Shown here piece after piece: positions 1 to 8,841 of a DNA stretch of 58,484 nucleotides (the stretch's first letter is position 1; each line of letters opens with the position of its first letter). The DNA lies in the NCBI RefSeq assembly GCF_003315195.1, contig NZ_QNRV01000020.1, positions 1-58,484 on the forward strand, read 5' to 3'. The notes under the pieces are model-generated. The model was not told the DNA's origin. It ran no database searches and was given only the letters and a program-made list of their open reading frames with translations. Both the position numbers and the translations under genes were made by a program. The DNA comes from Sutterella wadsworthensis (GTDB lineage: Bacteria; Pseudomonadota; Gammaproteobacteria; Burkholderiales; Burkholderiaceae_F).

Positions 1-73
1 GTCGATGGCATGCCTGGAAATGAAACCTCCGCTTGGTAATTCGCTATGTGGTGCATCTGACAATATTTTTCGT

Positions 74-147
74 CCGATAGATGGTAGCTAGGCGGAATGC
101 GGTCGACGCTTCGCGCCGCACGCATCCGCCAAGCTCAAGTCTATCGG
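74..147. repeat. Long imperfect hairpin 1
   Basis: The outer arms ccgataga (74-81) and tctatcgg (140-147) pair. Inside them ggcggaatgcg (91-101) pairs with cgcatccgcc (121-130) apart from one bulged base, and AGCT (86-89) can pair with AGCT (132-135). No U-tract follows, so this is not a standard terminator. It could be a cruciform, a structured RNA or a mobile-element end. The function is unknown. Confidence 0.5.
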
Positions 148-157
148 CGGCTGCTCC

Positions 158-228
158 GTCAAGTGCTTCGCGGTATAAAGTAGCCTGCCGCCGAAGGCGG
201 CAGGCGCTTTATCCGCGAAGCACTTGAC
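158..228. repeat. Long near-perfect hairpin 2
   Basis: gtcaagtgcttcgcgg (158-173) is exactly the reverse complement of ccgcgaagcacttgac (213-228). The inner parts ataaag/ctttat and cctgccgcc/ggcggcagg also pair around a GAA loop, giving a stem of about 33 bp over 71 bp. It begins 10 bp after hairpin 1. No coding role is evident. Confidence 0.7.
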
Positions 229-808
229 CTCGGGTTGCCTGAGGTTGCCTGAGACAGCCCTCAGTTCCGGAATCAAAAACAGCGGTAGACCGCTTGACAG
301 CGGGTGGGTGGTCCAGAGATCAGGGCGAAGAGGATGTCAATTCGCATCAGCGGGCACTGAGCCGACGAAGGTCATTTTCCTCCCGCTTCAGAACAAACGG
401 ACTTGCATAGCCGAATCCCCGATGCTCGAATGCTCTTCGACGCATTCACTTCGCGGTTGCGCGCCGCAGTGCGGATACGTCCAAATGCAGGTGCTGCAGA
501 ACTTCGCCTGACCATGCTCGTTAAGCGAGAGATCATTTTTCAGTTTAATTGCTCAATAATTTCGCTCAGCTTAACGATTTTCGTAGCAACAAAAGTCGTA
601 CTCCATAAGAATCAGCCGGCGTAATTTATATCAATGTAATCAATCGTATGCAGTTGATTGCATCTAATTTTTACCAATTAACACGTAATTGAAAGTTCCT
701 GAACCACAATTAGTCGTGCCGCTGTATTCTACGAATATTATACGGAAGAAAAATTTAAAGCCTTTCTCATAGTATGAATCAAGTTTCTTACATTTTTTCC
801 TTTAGCAA
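229..808. other. Intergenic, no gene recognised
   Basis: A short direct repeat (ggttgcctga twice, 234-253) follows the hairpins. Sequence up to about 520 is GC-rich and then becomes AT-rich toward the next gene. Open frames here show no recognisable protein, start context or domain. Confidence 0.5.
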
Positions 809-1165
809 ATGAATACATTTAAACAGGTTTTCATCGACTTATATTGCGACCCATTAACGAGGAAGCAATTTATTATAAGATTCGTTTTAACCTTTATTTT
901 GTCATTACTACTTAATGTAGTAATTGATACATTGGATAAAATAGCATATAGACTTTCGGGTCAGTTAGACCTTTATTTTATATCCTTAATATTGGCTGCA
1001 AGTTTAGTGCTTCTTATCTATACGATTGGAATATTTTCGAGGAGACTTGCAGATTTAAACGAGAGTAAATGGCATTGTTTATGGTGCCTCATTCCATTAG
1101 TCAATATATTTTTTCTTATATACCTCTTCAGCGTTCCGGGAGCACTCTCGAAGGCGGAAAAATAA
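809..1165 (+). CDS. DUF805-like small membrane protein
   Basis: This is a 118-aa predicted inner-membrane protein. Hydrophobic segments lie at about residues 24-42, 54-75 and 91-110. The pattern near residues 78-100 (RRLADLNES, then a Trp/Cys-rich stretch, then LIPLVNIFFLIY) resembles the DUF805 family. The ribosome binding site is weak, and the region is far more AT-rich than the genes downstream, which suggests acquisition. The stop codon directly abuts the ATG of the next gene, so the two are probably cotranscribed and translationally coupled. No function is known for the family. The family call is moderate. Confidence 0.6.
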   Translation: MNTFKQVFIDLYCDPLTRKQFIIRFVLTFILSLLLNVVIDTLDKIAYRLSGQLDLYFISLILAASLVLLIYTIGIFSRRLADLNESKWHCLWCLIPLVNIFFLIYLFSVPGALSKAEK

Positions 1166-1843
1166 ATGGAAAAGTTAAAGGAATTATTTACAGCTTTTAG
1201 CGGCGGCTTAGTTGCTGTAGTGTATCTCGTGTATGCGCTTGCTATGTATTGCATAGCTGGCATAGCAGTGTCTGACATCACGGGTTGGGATTGGCTTGGA
1301 TATATTGCAGCGCCTATATTTATTTTTCTGCGCATGACATTTTTGCCTGCCGGTTTAGCAGCATGGGCCCTATATGATGTCTATCACTTCAATCCCTTCC
1401 TTGCAATACTTATTGCACTGCCCGGACTTGCATGGATGCTGATTGGAGGGGCAGGATTAGCCATCGCAGGTTTATTAGAGCGACTCAAGAAAAATAACAG
1501 AATCGATCATCATAACCAAATATATGTTGATACAAGTTCTGAAAAAGAAGCATTTAATGATAACTGCTCCAAAGCAGAAATGAAAAGTAACGATGAGGTT
1601 CCGGACAGTTCAGACAAAAGCACCTTAGAACAGTCTGAGATACATCCGGACATAGTTACCTGCCCCTTAGAAAACATCGAAAATAATGTTGATACAGGTG
1701 AGGCCATTCCTACAGATGAATCACGATCGATTTACGGTGATATTAAATCAACAGGAGTAGAAAGGGCCCTGACACTTATTCTTTTAATGTGCGTTCTTTC
1801 ATTTGTAATATTTTGCGGGTTTAATTTAATCCATTATTTATAA
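1166..1843 (+). CDS. Hypothetical membrane protein
   Basis: This 225-aa protein begins on the base after the upstream stop codon. It has about three hydrophobic segments in residues 10-40, 45-65 and 70-100. A long acidic, Asn/Ser-rich hydrophilic stretch follows (about 105-195), and a C-terminal membrane anchor lies at about 203-222. That layout suggests a soluble domain tethered at both ends. No domain was recognised. It shares the AT-rich composition and the apparent operon of the preceding DUF805-like gene, so the pair may work together or have been acquired together. No function is proposed. Confidence 0.6.
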   Translation: MEKLKELFTAFSGGLVAVVYLVYALAMYCIAGIAVSDITGWDWLGYIAAPIFIFLRMTFLPAGLAAWALYDVYHFNPFLAILIALPGLAWMLIGGAGLAIAGLLERLKKNNRIDHHNQIYVDTSSEKEAFNDNCSKAEMKSNDEVPDSSDKSTLEQSEIHPDIVTCPLENIENNVDTGEAIPTDESRSIYGDIKSTGVERALTLILLMCVLSFVIFCGFNLIHYL

Positions 1844-2192
1844 CATACCATTCCTCCAAAACATACCTGCAATTATTAATATTCTTCTAATGAAGAAAAA
1901 AACAATTGAGTAAAGATGCGGTGCTCTGTTCGTCAAATCAATTGACGCGGAAACCGATGAGAATGTCAATACGTTCGGAGACCTCTTCCTTATGGTCCAA
2001 ATAGATAAGGTTCGAGCCTTGCGGCTAACCGTCTTCTTAGACCAGAACTCGTTTCCTTCGTTGATTCGCAGCCTCCTCAACTCCGTCGAGTCGTGATCTT
2101 GGGTCACGACTCGGCGAAGTGCAAACTGTCGCCACACCAGCACACCTGTGCGCTATCGGGTGCAAAAATAAATTAAATATCAAAGGATTGTC
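1844..2192. other. Intergenic with one hairpin
   Basis: No convincing gene is present. A perfect 10-bp hairpin, cgagtcgtga (2087-2096) with tcacgactcg (2104-2113), has a 7-nt loop and no T-run. It lies between the rightward membrane-protein pair and the leftward carrier gene, so it may be a weak bidirectional terminator. Confidence 0.4.
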
Positions 2193-3110
2193 TTAAAGCC
2201 AAACCACAAGCACAGTCATGAATGTGACGCTGCAGACAATCGAGAGCGAGTTCAGCGTGCACGAAAGCGCCACTCTGCCCGGATCATTCAGGCAGAGCGC
2301 CGTATAGATCGTGCAGACGGCCGAGAGCGGCGCAAAGGCAAGAATGGCGAGAACCTTGCGTACTTCCTGATCAAAAGGCAGATAGTTGTAGAAAAGAAAA
2401 GCGAGCGCCGCAGCAATCAGATAACGGCAGAAAAGCGTCTTGGCAATATGCAGTCCCGAACCCGGCGCGAGCTTCAATTCAAAGCCGATGCCGATCATCA
2501 GCATGGCAAGGAACGGATTTGCTGCGCCCACCATGTCGGTAAACCCCAGCACCTGCGGCGGAAGCTTCCAGCCGAGGAAAGCCAGAATCGTCATGGCGAC
2601 ATAAACATCCATCGGAACAGAAGAAAACATCCGCCTGAAGAAAAGCCGGGCGCCGCCGCCTTCGTTTTTCCCGGCCACCGCCGCTGCGATGGAATAGGTC
2701 GCCCCCGTGCACATGATCGAATTGCCGGTATCCCAAATGCAGGCCGCGACGACACCCATGGGGCTCACGAAGCTCTGCAGAAAAGGAAGAGCGAAGCAGC
2801 CGACGTTGTAGCCCGAAAAATTAATGATATTGAAGGCCTGTTCGGCAGAATCGCCGCGCTTTGATGCGAGCCAGCCCGCGGCAACGGTGACCAGATTGCA
2901 TCCGAGCCCGAGCAGCACGAGCACAAAGAGCGCCGCATCGACATCGATTCTGGTGAAGTTCGAAATGATGGCGCAGGGAAGCGTTACCTTGAGGACCAGT
3001 CCGGCGATGAGCCGAAAGTCTTCCGCACGAAAGAAGCCGACGCGCTTGAGCAGATAGCCCACGACGATCACAGCGATGAAGGAGACAACCTTGACGAGAA
3101 CGGATTCCAT
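2193..3110 (-). CDS. AEC-family (auxin efflux carrier-type) transporter
   Basis: This is an integral inner-membrane carrier of 305 aa with about ten hydrophobic helices. The N-terminal part carries VGYLLKRVGFF, then small-residue-rich helices with NFSGYNVG and a C-terminal helix typical of the AEC/malonate-type permease family (PF03547). Such proteins move organic anions such as malonate or malate, but the substrate cannot be read here. The start is set at the ATG of MESVLV because AAGGA lies about 7 bases upstream and the longer frame has no hydrophobic character. It is divergent from the flavoprotein reductase at 3502, which suggests it may supply or export that enzyme's substrate or product. 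Confidence 0.8.
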   Translation of the reverse strand: MESVLVKVVSFIAVIVVGYLLKRVGFFRAEDFRLIAGLVLKVTLPCAIISNFTRIDVDAALFVLVLLGLGCNLVTVAAGWLASKRGDSAEQAFNIINFSGYNVGCFALPFLQSFVSPMGVVAACIWDTGNSIMCTGATYSIAAAVAGKNEGGGARLFFRRMFSSVPMDVYVAMTILAFLGWKLPPQVLGFTDMVGAANPFLAMLMIGIGFELKLAPGSGLHIAKTLFCRYLIAAALAFLFYNYLPFDQEVRKVLAILAFAPLSAVCTIYTALCLNDPGRVALSCTLNSLSIVCSVTFMTVLVVWL

Positions 3111-3501
3111 GGGAAATCCTTGGGGAAAAAAGGATGCATGCCGGCTGAGCGCCGGTATTTTTGAAGTGATCGGAAAGTATAAGTGCAGACCTGAAGCGCA
3201 GAACTGCGCTGGGTATTTAACCGCTCCCCCTCTTGATCCAAGCACGCTCAGCTGAGAGAAAGTCTGGATTCATCTTTCGATTCATATGCTTACGGGTTAC
3301 TACCCCCGGCGGAGTAGTTATTATCACTAATAATTAGCACCTAAGTACTTGGGTAGTTGATTCCGAAAACTATGCTTAGAGTGACGTCAACACCCAGGAA
3401 ACAGCGGCAGAGTCTAATGACCCGGGAGAGCGCTTCAGCCTGTCCCGAGACCGCCCTGCTGCTGCCGGGCAACCATTTCTGTCTTCAAAGGAGAAATAAA
3501 G
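3111..3501. promoter_or_regulatory. Shared divergent promoter region
   Basis: This 391-bp intergenic region serves two divergent genes. It contains an inverted repeat actac (3299-3303) / gtagt (3314-3318) around a GC core, a related gtagt copy at about 3354, and an AT-rich stretch (ttattatcactaataatta, 3319-3336) that could hold promoter elements. A clear AAAGGAG precedes the reductase ATG. Regulator binding is inferred only from the repeats. Confidence 0.35.
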
Positions 3502-5034
3502 ATGACTGATATTTCCCGCCGCAAGCTCTTCGGCGCTGCCGGTGCCGCCTCTCTCGGCCTTGCCGGCATGGTTCCCGTGGCCTCCGCTTCCGAATGCGGC
3601 AAGCCCGTCAAGTGGAATGAAACCAAGGAATTCGTGATCATCGGCACGGGCTTTGCCGGCCTCGCTGCTGCGCTCGAAGCGCATCAGGGCGGCATGAAGT
3701 CTGATCAGATCCTCATTCTCGAAAAGATGTCCTTCCCCGGCGGCAACTCCGTCATCAACGGCGGCGCGGTTGCAGCTGCCGGCACCGACATGCAGAAGGC
3801 CGAAGGCATCAAGGACTCGCCCGACCTCCTCTACGCAGACATCATCAAGGCCGGCGGCGGTCTTGCTCATCCGGAACTCGCCCGCCACATCGCCGATGAA
3901 TCCGTCGAAAACTTCTACTGGCTGCGCGACAAGATCGGCGTCAAGTTCAAGGCCGTGACCTACCACGGCGGCCATTCCGTCAAGCGCTCCCACGCCGTTG
4001 AAAGCAATTCCGGCGCCGGCTTCATTCTCCCGATGCTCGAACGCCTGAAGGAAGTAGGCATCAAGCCGCAGCTTCGCACGAAGGTCGAGCAGCTCATCGT
4101 CAACGACAAGGGCTGCGTCGAAGGCGTCAAGGCCCGCACCGGCTACACGTTCGGCAAGGAAGAGTCCGGCAAGGTCGTCTACATCCGCGCCACGAAGGGC
4201 GTGCTCCTCGCCACCGGCGGCTTCTCGCAGAATGTCAAGATGCGCATGTCCCACGACCCGCGCCTCACCGCTGCCTTCACCTCGACCAACCAGCCCGGCG
4301 CAACCGGCGAAACGATTCAGCAGGCTCAGGAAATCGGCGCCAACACGATTCAGATGGACTGGATTCAGCTCGGCCCGTGGACGTCGCCTGACGAACAGGG
4401 CTTCGGCGTCGCGCCGCTCTTCGTTGAATCCGCCGTCGGCTACGGCCCGATGATCGATCCGGCCACCGGCAAGCGTTTCGTCAAGGAAACCGGCAACCGC
4501 AAGGTTCGTGCTGACGCCATCGTCGCGATCGGCCATCCCTGCCTGATCTACACGTCCGCGGTGAACGCCAAGGCCAACATCATCGGCAAGAACATGACCG
4601 ATGAGCTCTATAAGCATGCCCGCGAATCCGGCGTCGTGAAGGAATATCCGACGCTCAAGGCCATGGCTGACGATCTGAAGATCCCGTTTGATCAGCTCAA
4701 GAAGACCAACGACGACTTCAACAGCTACATGAAGGCCAAGAAGGATCCGGAATTCGACTGCATGATCTTTGACAACGCTGTTCCGAACGAAGAAGGCCCG
4801 TTCCTCGCCGTTCGCCTCTGGCCGCGCGTCCACCACTGCATGGGCGGTCTTGAAATCAACAACAAGGCTGAAGTGCTCTCCTGCCGCGGCGAACCGATCA
4901 AGGGTCTCTACGCTGCCGGTGAAGTGACGGGCGGCGTCCACGGCATGGTCCGTCTCGGTACGGTTGCCGTTGCCGACTGCATGATCTTCGGCCGCACCGC
5001 TGCGCGCACTGCGCTCGCGTTCAAGGGCTGCTGA
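3502..5034 (+). CDS. Tat-exported FAD fumarate-reductase-like flavoprotein
   Basis: This is a 510-aa flavoprotein of the fumarate reductase/urocanate reductase (FAD_binding_2) family. A twin-arginine signal (SRRKLFGAAG, residues 5-14) sends the folded, FAD-loaded enzyme to the periplasm. The FAD Rossmann motif IIGTGFAG is near residue 47. Substrate-site motifs are kept: RKVRADAI, HHCMGGLEI and HGMVRLGT, the last preserving the arginine that binds the substrate carboxylate in fumarate reductases. It has no haem or FMN domain, so electrons must come from a separate partner, which is not encoded nearby. The substrate is probably a small unsaturated carboxylate used as electron acceptor, but it is unknown. 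The RBS (AAAGGAG) is strong. The gene is divergent from an AEC carrier. Confidence 0.85.
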   Translation: MTDISRRKLFGAAGAASLGLAGMVPVASASECGKPVKWNETKEFVIIGTGFAGLAAALEAHQGGMKSDQILILEKMSFPGGNSVINGGAVAAAGTDMQKAEGIKDSPDLLYADIIKAGGGLAHPELARHIADESVENFYWLRDKIGVKFKAVTYHGGHSVKRSHAVESNSGAGFILPMLERLKEVGIKPQLRTKVEQLIVNDKGCVEGVKARTGYTFGKEESGKVVYIRATKGVLLATGGFSQNVKMRMSHDPRLTAAFTSTNQPGATGETIQQAQEIGANTIQMDWIQLGPWTSPDEQGFGVAPLFVESAVGYGPMIDPATGKRFVKETGNRKVRADAIVAIGHPCLIYTSAVNAKANIIGKNMTDELYKHARESGVVKEYPTLKAMADDLKIPFDQLKKTNDDFNSYMKAKKDPEFDCMIFDNAVPNEEGPFLAVRLWPRVHHCMGGLEINNKAEVLSCRGEPIKGLYAAGEVTGGVHGMVRLGTVAVADCMIFGRTAARTALAFKGC

Positions 5035-5100
5035 TCCGCTTCCTCCGGGCTCTCCGCCGTCCATGCGTTTTGATAAGCTTTGCGGCGGCGCAGAAGCCCT

Positions 5101-5168
5101 TAAGGAGCCTCTCCGACGCTGGGACTGAACGGATTCTTTGATCCCTTCAGTCCCATCCTTAGGAGAGG
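5101..5168. terminator. Nested hairpin downstream of flavoprotein gene
   Basis: gggactgaa (5121-5129) pairs with ttcagtccc (5146-5154). This sits inside cctctcc (5108-5114) / ggagagg (5162-5168) and taagga / tcctta. There is no T-run directly after it. It is probably part of the transcript end of the reductase gene. Confidence 0.5.
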
Positions 5169-5201
5169 ACGTTTGCAGCGTTTAATCTTCTTCTCCGTGA
5201 A

Positions 5202-5283
5202 CGGAGGCCGAAGCATCAGTCGGTTTGCCCGTCTTTTCCTCCTTTGGCGGGAAGACTGACTGTCGTGCGGCCTCCGCTTTTTC
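5202..5283 (+). terminator. Large terminator hairpin before porin gene
   Basis: cggaggccg (5202-5210) pairs with cggcctccg (5268-5276), with an inner cagtc/gactg stem, followed by ctttttcgtt. It separates the reductase transcript from the porin gene. Confidence 0.6.
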
Positions 5284-5373
5284 GTTAAATACCATGCCGT
5301 CCGCAAGGCCGGCAGATGCCCGATGTCTTTGGCTCAGAAAGGATCGGGACCAACTTCAAAAGGAAATACCACC

Positions 5374-6519
5374 ATGCGCAAGACTCTCGTTGCGGTTGCC
5401 GCCGCACTTGCCTTCGGTTCTCTTTCAGCTCATGCCGGCGACGTTCAGATGTACGGCGTCATCGACGTGGGTTTGTCCTACGTTCATTCTGATGCTGACC
5501 AGGCCGGCGTTGATTCCGTTGATAAGTTCACGATGGAAAACGCCTCTGAATTCGGTTCCCGCTGGGGTATCCGCGGCACTGAAGACCTCGGCAACGGCTA
5601 CAAAGTGGGATTCGTGCTCGAATCCGGCTTCAAGTCTGACGACGGCACGCTCGATCAGGGCGGCCGCCTTTTCGGCCGTGAAGCGCACATCGACCTCTAC
5701 AGCCCGTACGGCACGCTGAGCGCCGGCGTGCTTCCGATCTTCGGCAGCGTTCTCGGCGCCAACGGCCTCTTCCGCGCGATTGACCCGCTCTTTGCGAACT
5801 ACACCGTCGGCTTCGGCTCCGGCTTTGCAACCGCCTCCAAGTTGACCCGCGTCAACAACGCCCTGAGCTATGTCACCCCGACCTTCTCGGGCGTCACCGG
5901 CTACGCCATGTATTCGTTCCAGACGGATACGACGGACGATAAGAACCAGGTTGAAGGCAAGTCGAGCGCTGACCGCTACGCCTCCCTGGCCCTTCGCTAC
6001 CAGAACGCCAGTCTCGAAGGCATCTTCGTCGCGGATACCACCTTGTACAGCAACCAGCGTCAGGGGGAGAAAAAGCATTCCGACGACGGCTTTACGATCA
6101 CGGTGGGCGGCAACTATAAGTTCGACAGCGGCCTGAAGTTCGTGACCTTCTATCAGTACTTCCAGGATCAGGAACTCAATACGGCTCAGCGCGGCGGCGT
6201 TGCTTTCGACGGCATTAACAGCTTCACGGGCGGTAAAGGCTACGGCTTTGTCGACGGCTGGGGCGCGAGCTTCGGCGTGCACTACCCGGTGGCCGGCGGC
6301 ACGCTCAAGGGCCAGATCGCCTACCGCGACATGGACAACCAGCACGACGTTGACTTCACGCGCTGGACGGTGGCCGCGGGCTACGACTATTCGCTCAGCA
6401 AGCGCACTGCCGTCTACGCCATGGCCGGCTACTCGCAGGAAAAGCTTGAACAGGCCAACAAGGAAAGCGCCACCCCGAATGGCTACCAGATCGTCTTCGG
6501 CACGGTGCACCGCTTCTAA
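5374..6519 (+). CDS. Outer-membrane porin (betaproteobacterial type)
   Basis: A general trimeric porin of 381 aa for diffusion of small solutes across the outer membrane. The signal peptide MRKTLVAVAAALAFGSLSAHA is cleaved before GDVQMYGVID, the standard first strand of betaproteobacterial Porin_4 proteins. RWGIRGTEDLGNGYKVGF follows, which is the family signature. Alternating aromatic beta-strands run to a terminal phenylalanine (VFGTVHRF) recognised by the BAM machinery. The ATG at 5374 is chosen for the signal peptide and the upstream AAAGGAAA. It stands alone between terminators. It is related to the porin at 8842 but clearly divergent from it. Confidence 0.93.
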   Translation: MRKTLVAVAAALAFGSLSAHAGDVQMYGVIDVGLSYVHSDADQAGVDSVDKFTMENASEFGSRWGIRGTEDLGNGYKVGFVLESGFKSDDGTLDQGGRLFGREAHIDLYSPYGTLSAGVLPIFGSVLGANGLFRAIDPLFANYTVGFGSGFATASKLTRVNNALSYVTPTFSGVTGYAMYSFQTDTTDDKNQVEGKSSADRYASLALRYQNASLEGIFVADTTLYSNQRQGEKKHSDDGFTITVGGNYKFDSGLKFVTFYQYFQDQELNTAQRGGVAFDGINSFTGGKGYGFVDGWGASFGVHYPVAGGTLKGQIAYRDMDNQHDVDFTRWTVAAGYDYSLSKRTAVYAMAGYSQEKLEQANKESATPNGYQIVFGTVHRF

Positions 6520-6604
6520 TGGAGGCCTGAGCGGCCGGTTTTTCCCCTGAAACGGCCGCACATGCCCGACCGGCTTCCCAGAGCCCGAGGCTTCAGGCCT
6601 CATG

Positions 6605-6641
6605 ATCCCCGACAGGTTTCGCACCTGCCGGGGATTTTTTT
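6605..6641 (+). terminator. Rho-independent terminator of porin gene
   Basis: atccccgacaggt and acctgccggggat form a stem with one mismatch around ttcgc, followed by seven or more T residues. This is a clear intrinsic terminator. Confidence 0.85.
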
Positions 6642-6841
6642 AGGGCTTCTCGCTCGGGGGAGTGTTTTTCAGTTTTTTAAACACCGTGTTCCATCCATTC
6701 TGACTTGCTGTTGTGTAAGCACTAGGGTTTCCCCGCCTCTTAAAACCTCACAATGTCTTCATCCAGATGAGCGCTTGCGGTTCATGACTTCTGCCGCAGC
6801 GCTTTTCGATATTTTTCCAAGACCAGTTGGAGAACCACAAT

Positions 6842-8665
6842 ATGCTCCTCACCAAACGCCAATTCCTCACTTCCGTTCTCGCACTTTCCGTTTCAGCTGC
6901 CGCCCGCGCAGCCGGCGGTCCGTCGGGCCCGGCAGTGCATTTTCAGTCTCAGGGCAAGATCGGCGAGGTGTTTGTGAATCCCTATAAGATTGCACCGCTC
7001 ACCGCCGTCATCGGCAACGGCGGCTATGAACTGCGCAATGCATCCGTGCGCATCGTGCCTAAGCCCAACGGTCAGGAAATTGCTTACAGCGTCGCCGACC
7101 GGCTCTGCCGAACGCACGGCGGCATTCCGGTTTTCGGTCTCTATCCGGACTATCAGAATACTGTTGAAGTTGAATACGACCGCGTGGCCAACGATGCTGC
7201 GCGCACGGTTGAACATATCCGCGAGTCCTACAAGATTTATGCGGGTCCGGCCTACATTGGCAGCGACGGCACCGATCTGCAGACGGGCGGCTGGTTCCGC
7301 GCCGAAGTACTTAAGTGCGCGCCTAAATACAAAGACCGTCTCTACCTCGTCAACAACATTCTCGAAAACAACCCGCGCGGCGGCCGCGCCGTTTGGAATA
7401 ATCCCGCGGGCGGGGCGCTGCAGTGGGGCGGCTCGCCCGAAGTGGGCATCATTGACTCCACCGGGGCGCTGCGCTGGTACCTGATGCCGGATTCAATTTT
7501 CGAACCCAATTCCATCGAATGGGGCGGCGTGATGATGGGCTTCCGTCAGAATAAGGACGGCGCGCTCACCTGGGGCTACGGCCAACGCTACGTCAAGTAC
7601 GACATCCTCGGACGCCGCATTTGGAACCGCCTGCTGCCCGAAGGCTACGACGACTTCTCGCACGCGCTTGAGCCGATGGAAAACGGCCACTATCTCATCC
7701 GTGTTTCCGACGCCAACTACCGCCGGGCCGACGGCCGCAATGTCCGCACCGTGCGCGACGTCATCATCGAGGTCAACGAAGCGGGCGAAGTGGTTGACGA
7801 CTGGAACCTCAACAACATTCTGGATCCGTACCGCTCAACGGTCATCAAAACGCTCGACCAGGGCGCTGTGTGCCTCAACATTGACGTCGACAAGGCCGGC
7901 AAGACCATGACGGCAGAAGAACTCGCCAAACTTGACGCTTCGGACGACTTCGGCGACATCCTGGGCACCGGCCCGGGCCGCAACTGGGCGCACGTCAACT
8001 CCGTTGACTACGACCCGACCGACGATTCAATCATCGTCTCCTCGCGCCACCAGTCAGCCATCATCAAGATCGGGCGCGACAAGAAGGTGAAGTGGATCAT
8101 CGGCAGCCATGAAGGCTGGAAGAAGCCCTTCGCCGACAAGCTCCTTACGCCTGTCGACGCCTCCGGGAAGCCCATTGCCTGCGACAAATTCATGAACCAC
8201 TGCGAAAACAAGTTCGACTGGACCTGGACGCAGCACACGGCATGGCGAATCAACGAAAAATCCAAGAAGGGCGACGTTTATCTCACCGTCTTTGACAACG
8301 GCGACGGCCGCGGCATGGAGCAGCCGGCGCTCGCCGACATGAAGTACACCCGTCTGGTCGTCTACCGCGTAAATGAATCCAAGATGACGATTGAACAGAT
8401 CTGGACCTACGGCGAAGAAAAGGGTCACGACTACTACTCGCCCGTCACCGGCCTTTGTGAATACGCTGGGGACAAGGACTCCGTGGTCGGCTACTTCTCC
8501 ACCGCCGGCATGCGCGTGAGCAAAGGCAAGGCCATGCCTTCGCCCTACCTCACCGAATTCGACTGGGGCGCCAAGGAGCCGTCCGTCGTCATGCATCTCA
8601 AAGACACCTTCGGCTACCAGGCTTGGCCGTTCTCGATTCAGGAGGCCATGAAACCCTCCAAGTAA
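6842..8665 (+). CDS. assT: Arylsulfate sulfotransferase (AssT)
   Basis: A PAPS-independent periplasmic enzyme of 607 aa that moves sulfate from one phenolic sulfate to another phenol. The N-terminal signal (KRQFLTSVLALSVSAAARA) exports it. The catalytic set expected from E. coli AssT (H252, H356, R374, H436, recalled from memory) is matched in order and spacing by H274, H384, R402 and H465, in SHALEP, WAHVNS, SSRHQ and TQHTAW. H465 is therefore the likely sulfurylated residue. The ATG at 6842 is preferred over a TTG 15 bases upstream because TTGGAG serves as its RBS. No dsbL/dsbI pair, which often accompanies assT, is present. It lies between two porin genes, which would let phenolic sulfates enter. 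Confidence 0.92.
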   Translation: MLLTKRQFLTSVLALSVSAAARAAGGPSGPAVHFQSQGKIGEVFVNPYKIAPLTAVIGNGGYELRNASVRIVPKPNGQEIAYSVADRLCRTHGGIPVFGLYPDYQNTVEVEYDRVANDAARTVEHIRESYKIYAGPAYIGSDGTDLQTGGWFRAEVLKCAPKYKDRLYLVNNILENNPRGGRAVWNNPAGGALQWGGSPEVGIIDSTGALRWYLMPDSIFEPNSIEWGGVMMGFRQNKDGALTWGYGQRYVKYDILGRRIWNRLLPEGYDDFSHALEPMENGHYLIRVSDANYRRADGRNVRTVRDVIIEVNEAGEVVDDWNLNNILDPYRSTVIKTLDQGAVCLNIDVDKAGKTMTAEELAKLDASDDFGDILGTGPGRNWAHVNSVDYDPTDDSIIVSSRHQSAIIKIGRDKKVKWIIGSHEGWKKPFADKLLTPVDASGKPIACDKFMNHCENKFDWTWTQHTAWRINEKSKKGDVYLTVFDNGDGRGMEQPALADMKYTRLVVYRVNESKMTIEQIWTYGEEKGHDYYSPVTGLCEYAGDKDSVVGYFSTAGMRVSKGKAMPSPYLTEFDWGAKEPSVVMHLKDTFGYQAWPFSIQEAMKPSK

Positions 8666-8689
8666 TGCCTGAACTGCCATCCTGATCTC

Positions 8690-8738
8690 GGGCGCTTCGC
8701 TGCGGCGGCTTGTTTCCTCTGCCGCAAGTGAAGCGCCC
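8690..8738. terminator. Hairpin after assT
   Basis: gggcgcttc (8690-8698) pairs with gaagcgccc (8730-8738), with an inner tgcggc/gccgca stem. The long stem lacks a good T-run, so it is probably a transcript-end structure. Confidence 0.5.
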
Positions 8739-8841
8739 TCACCGTCTGAAAGCTTGAGGCGCCGTGCGCCGACCCGCTTGCGGGGAAGTTTTTCACTTTT
8801 ATTCCGTTTTAAATACCTGCGCTTTTTTCTCCTTCGACGTC

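Noticed and set aside
1838-2143. 101-codon minus-strand frame
   Set aside because: It crosses a hairpin and an AT-rich gap, is Arg/Ser-rich and resembles no family. It might be a transposase remnant but there is no support.
3376-5064. Long minus-strand open frame opposite the flavoprotein gene
   Set aside because: It is the antisense shadow of a GC-rich gene. The plus strand has a strong RBS, Tat signal and FAD motifs; the minus frame has no recognisable domain. Similar antisense frames at 5425-6624 and 16102-17616 were rejected for the same reason.
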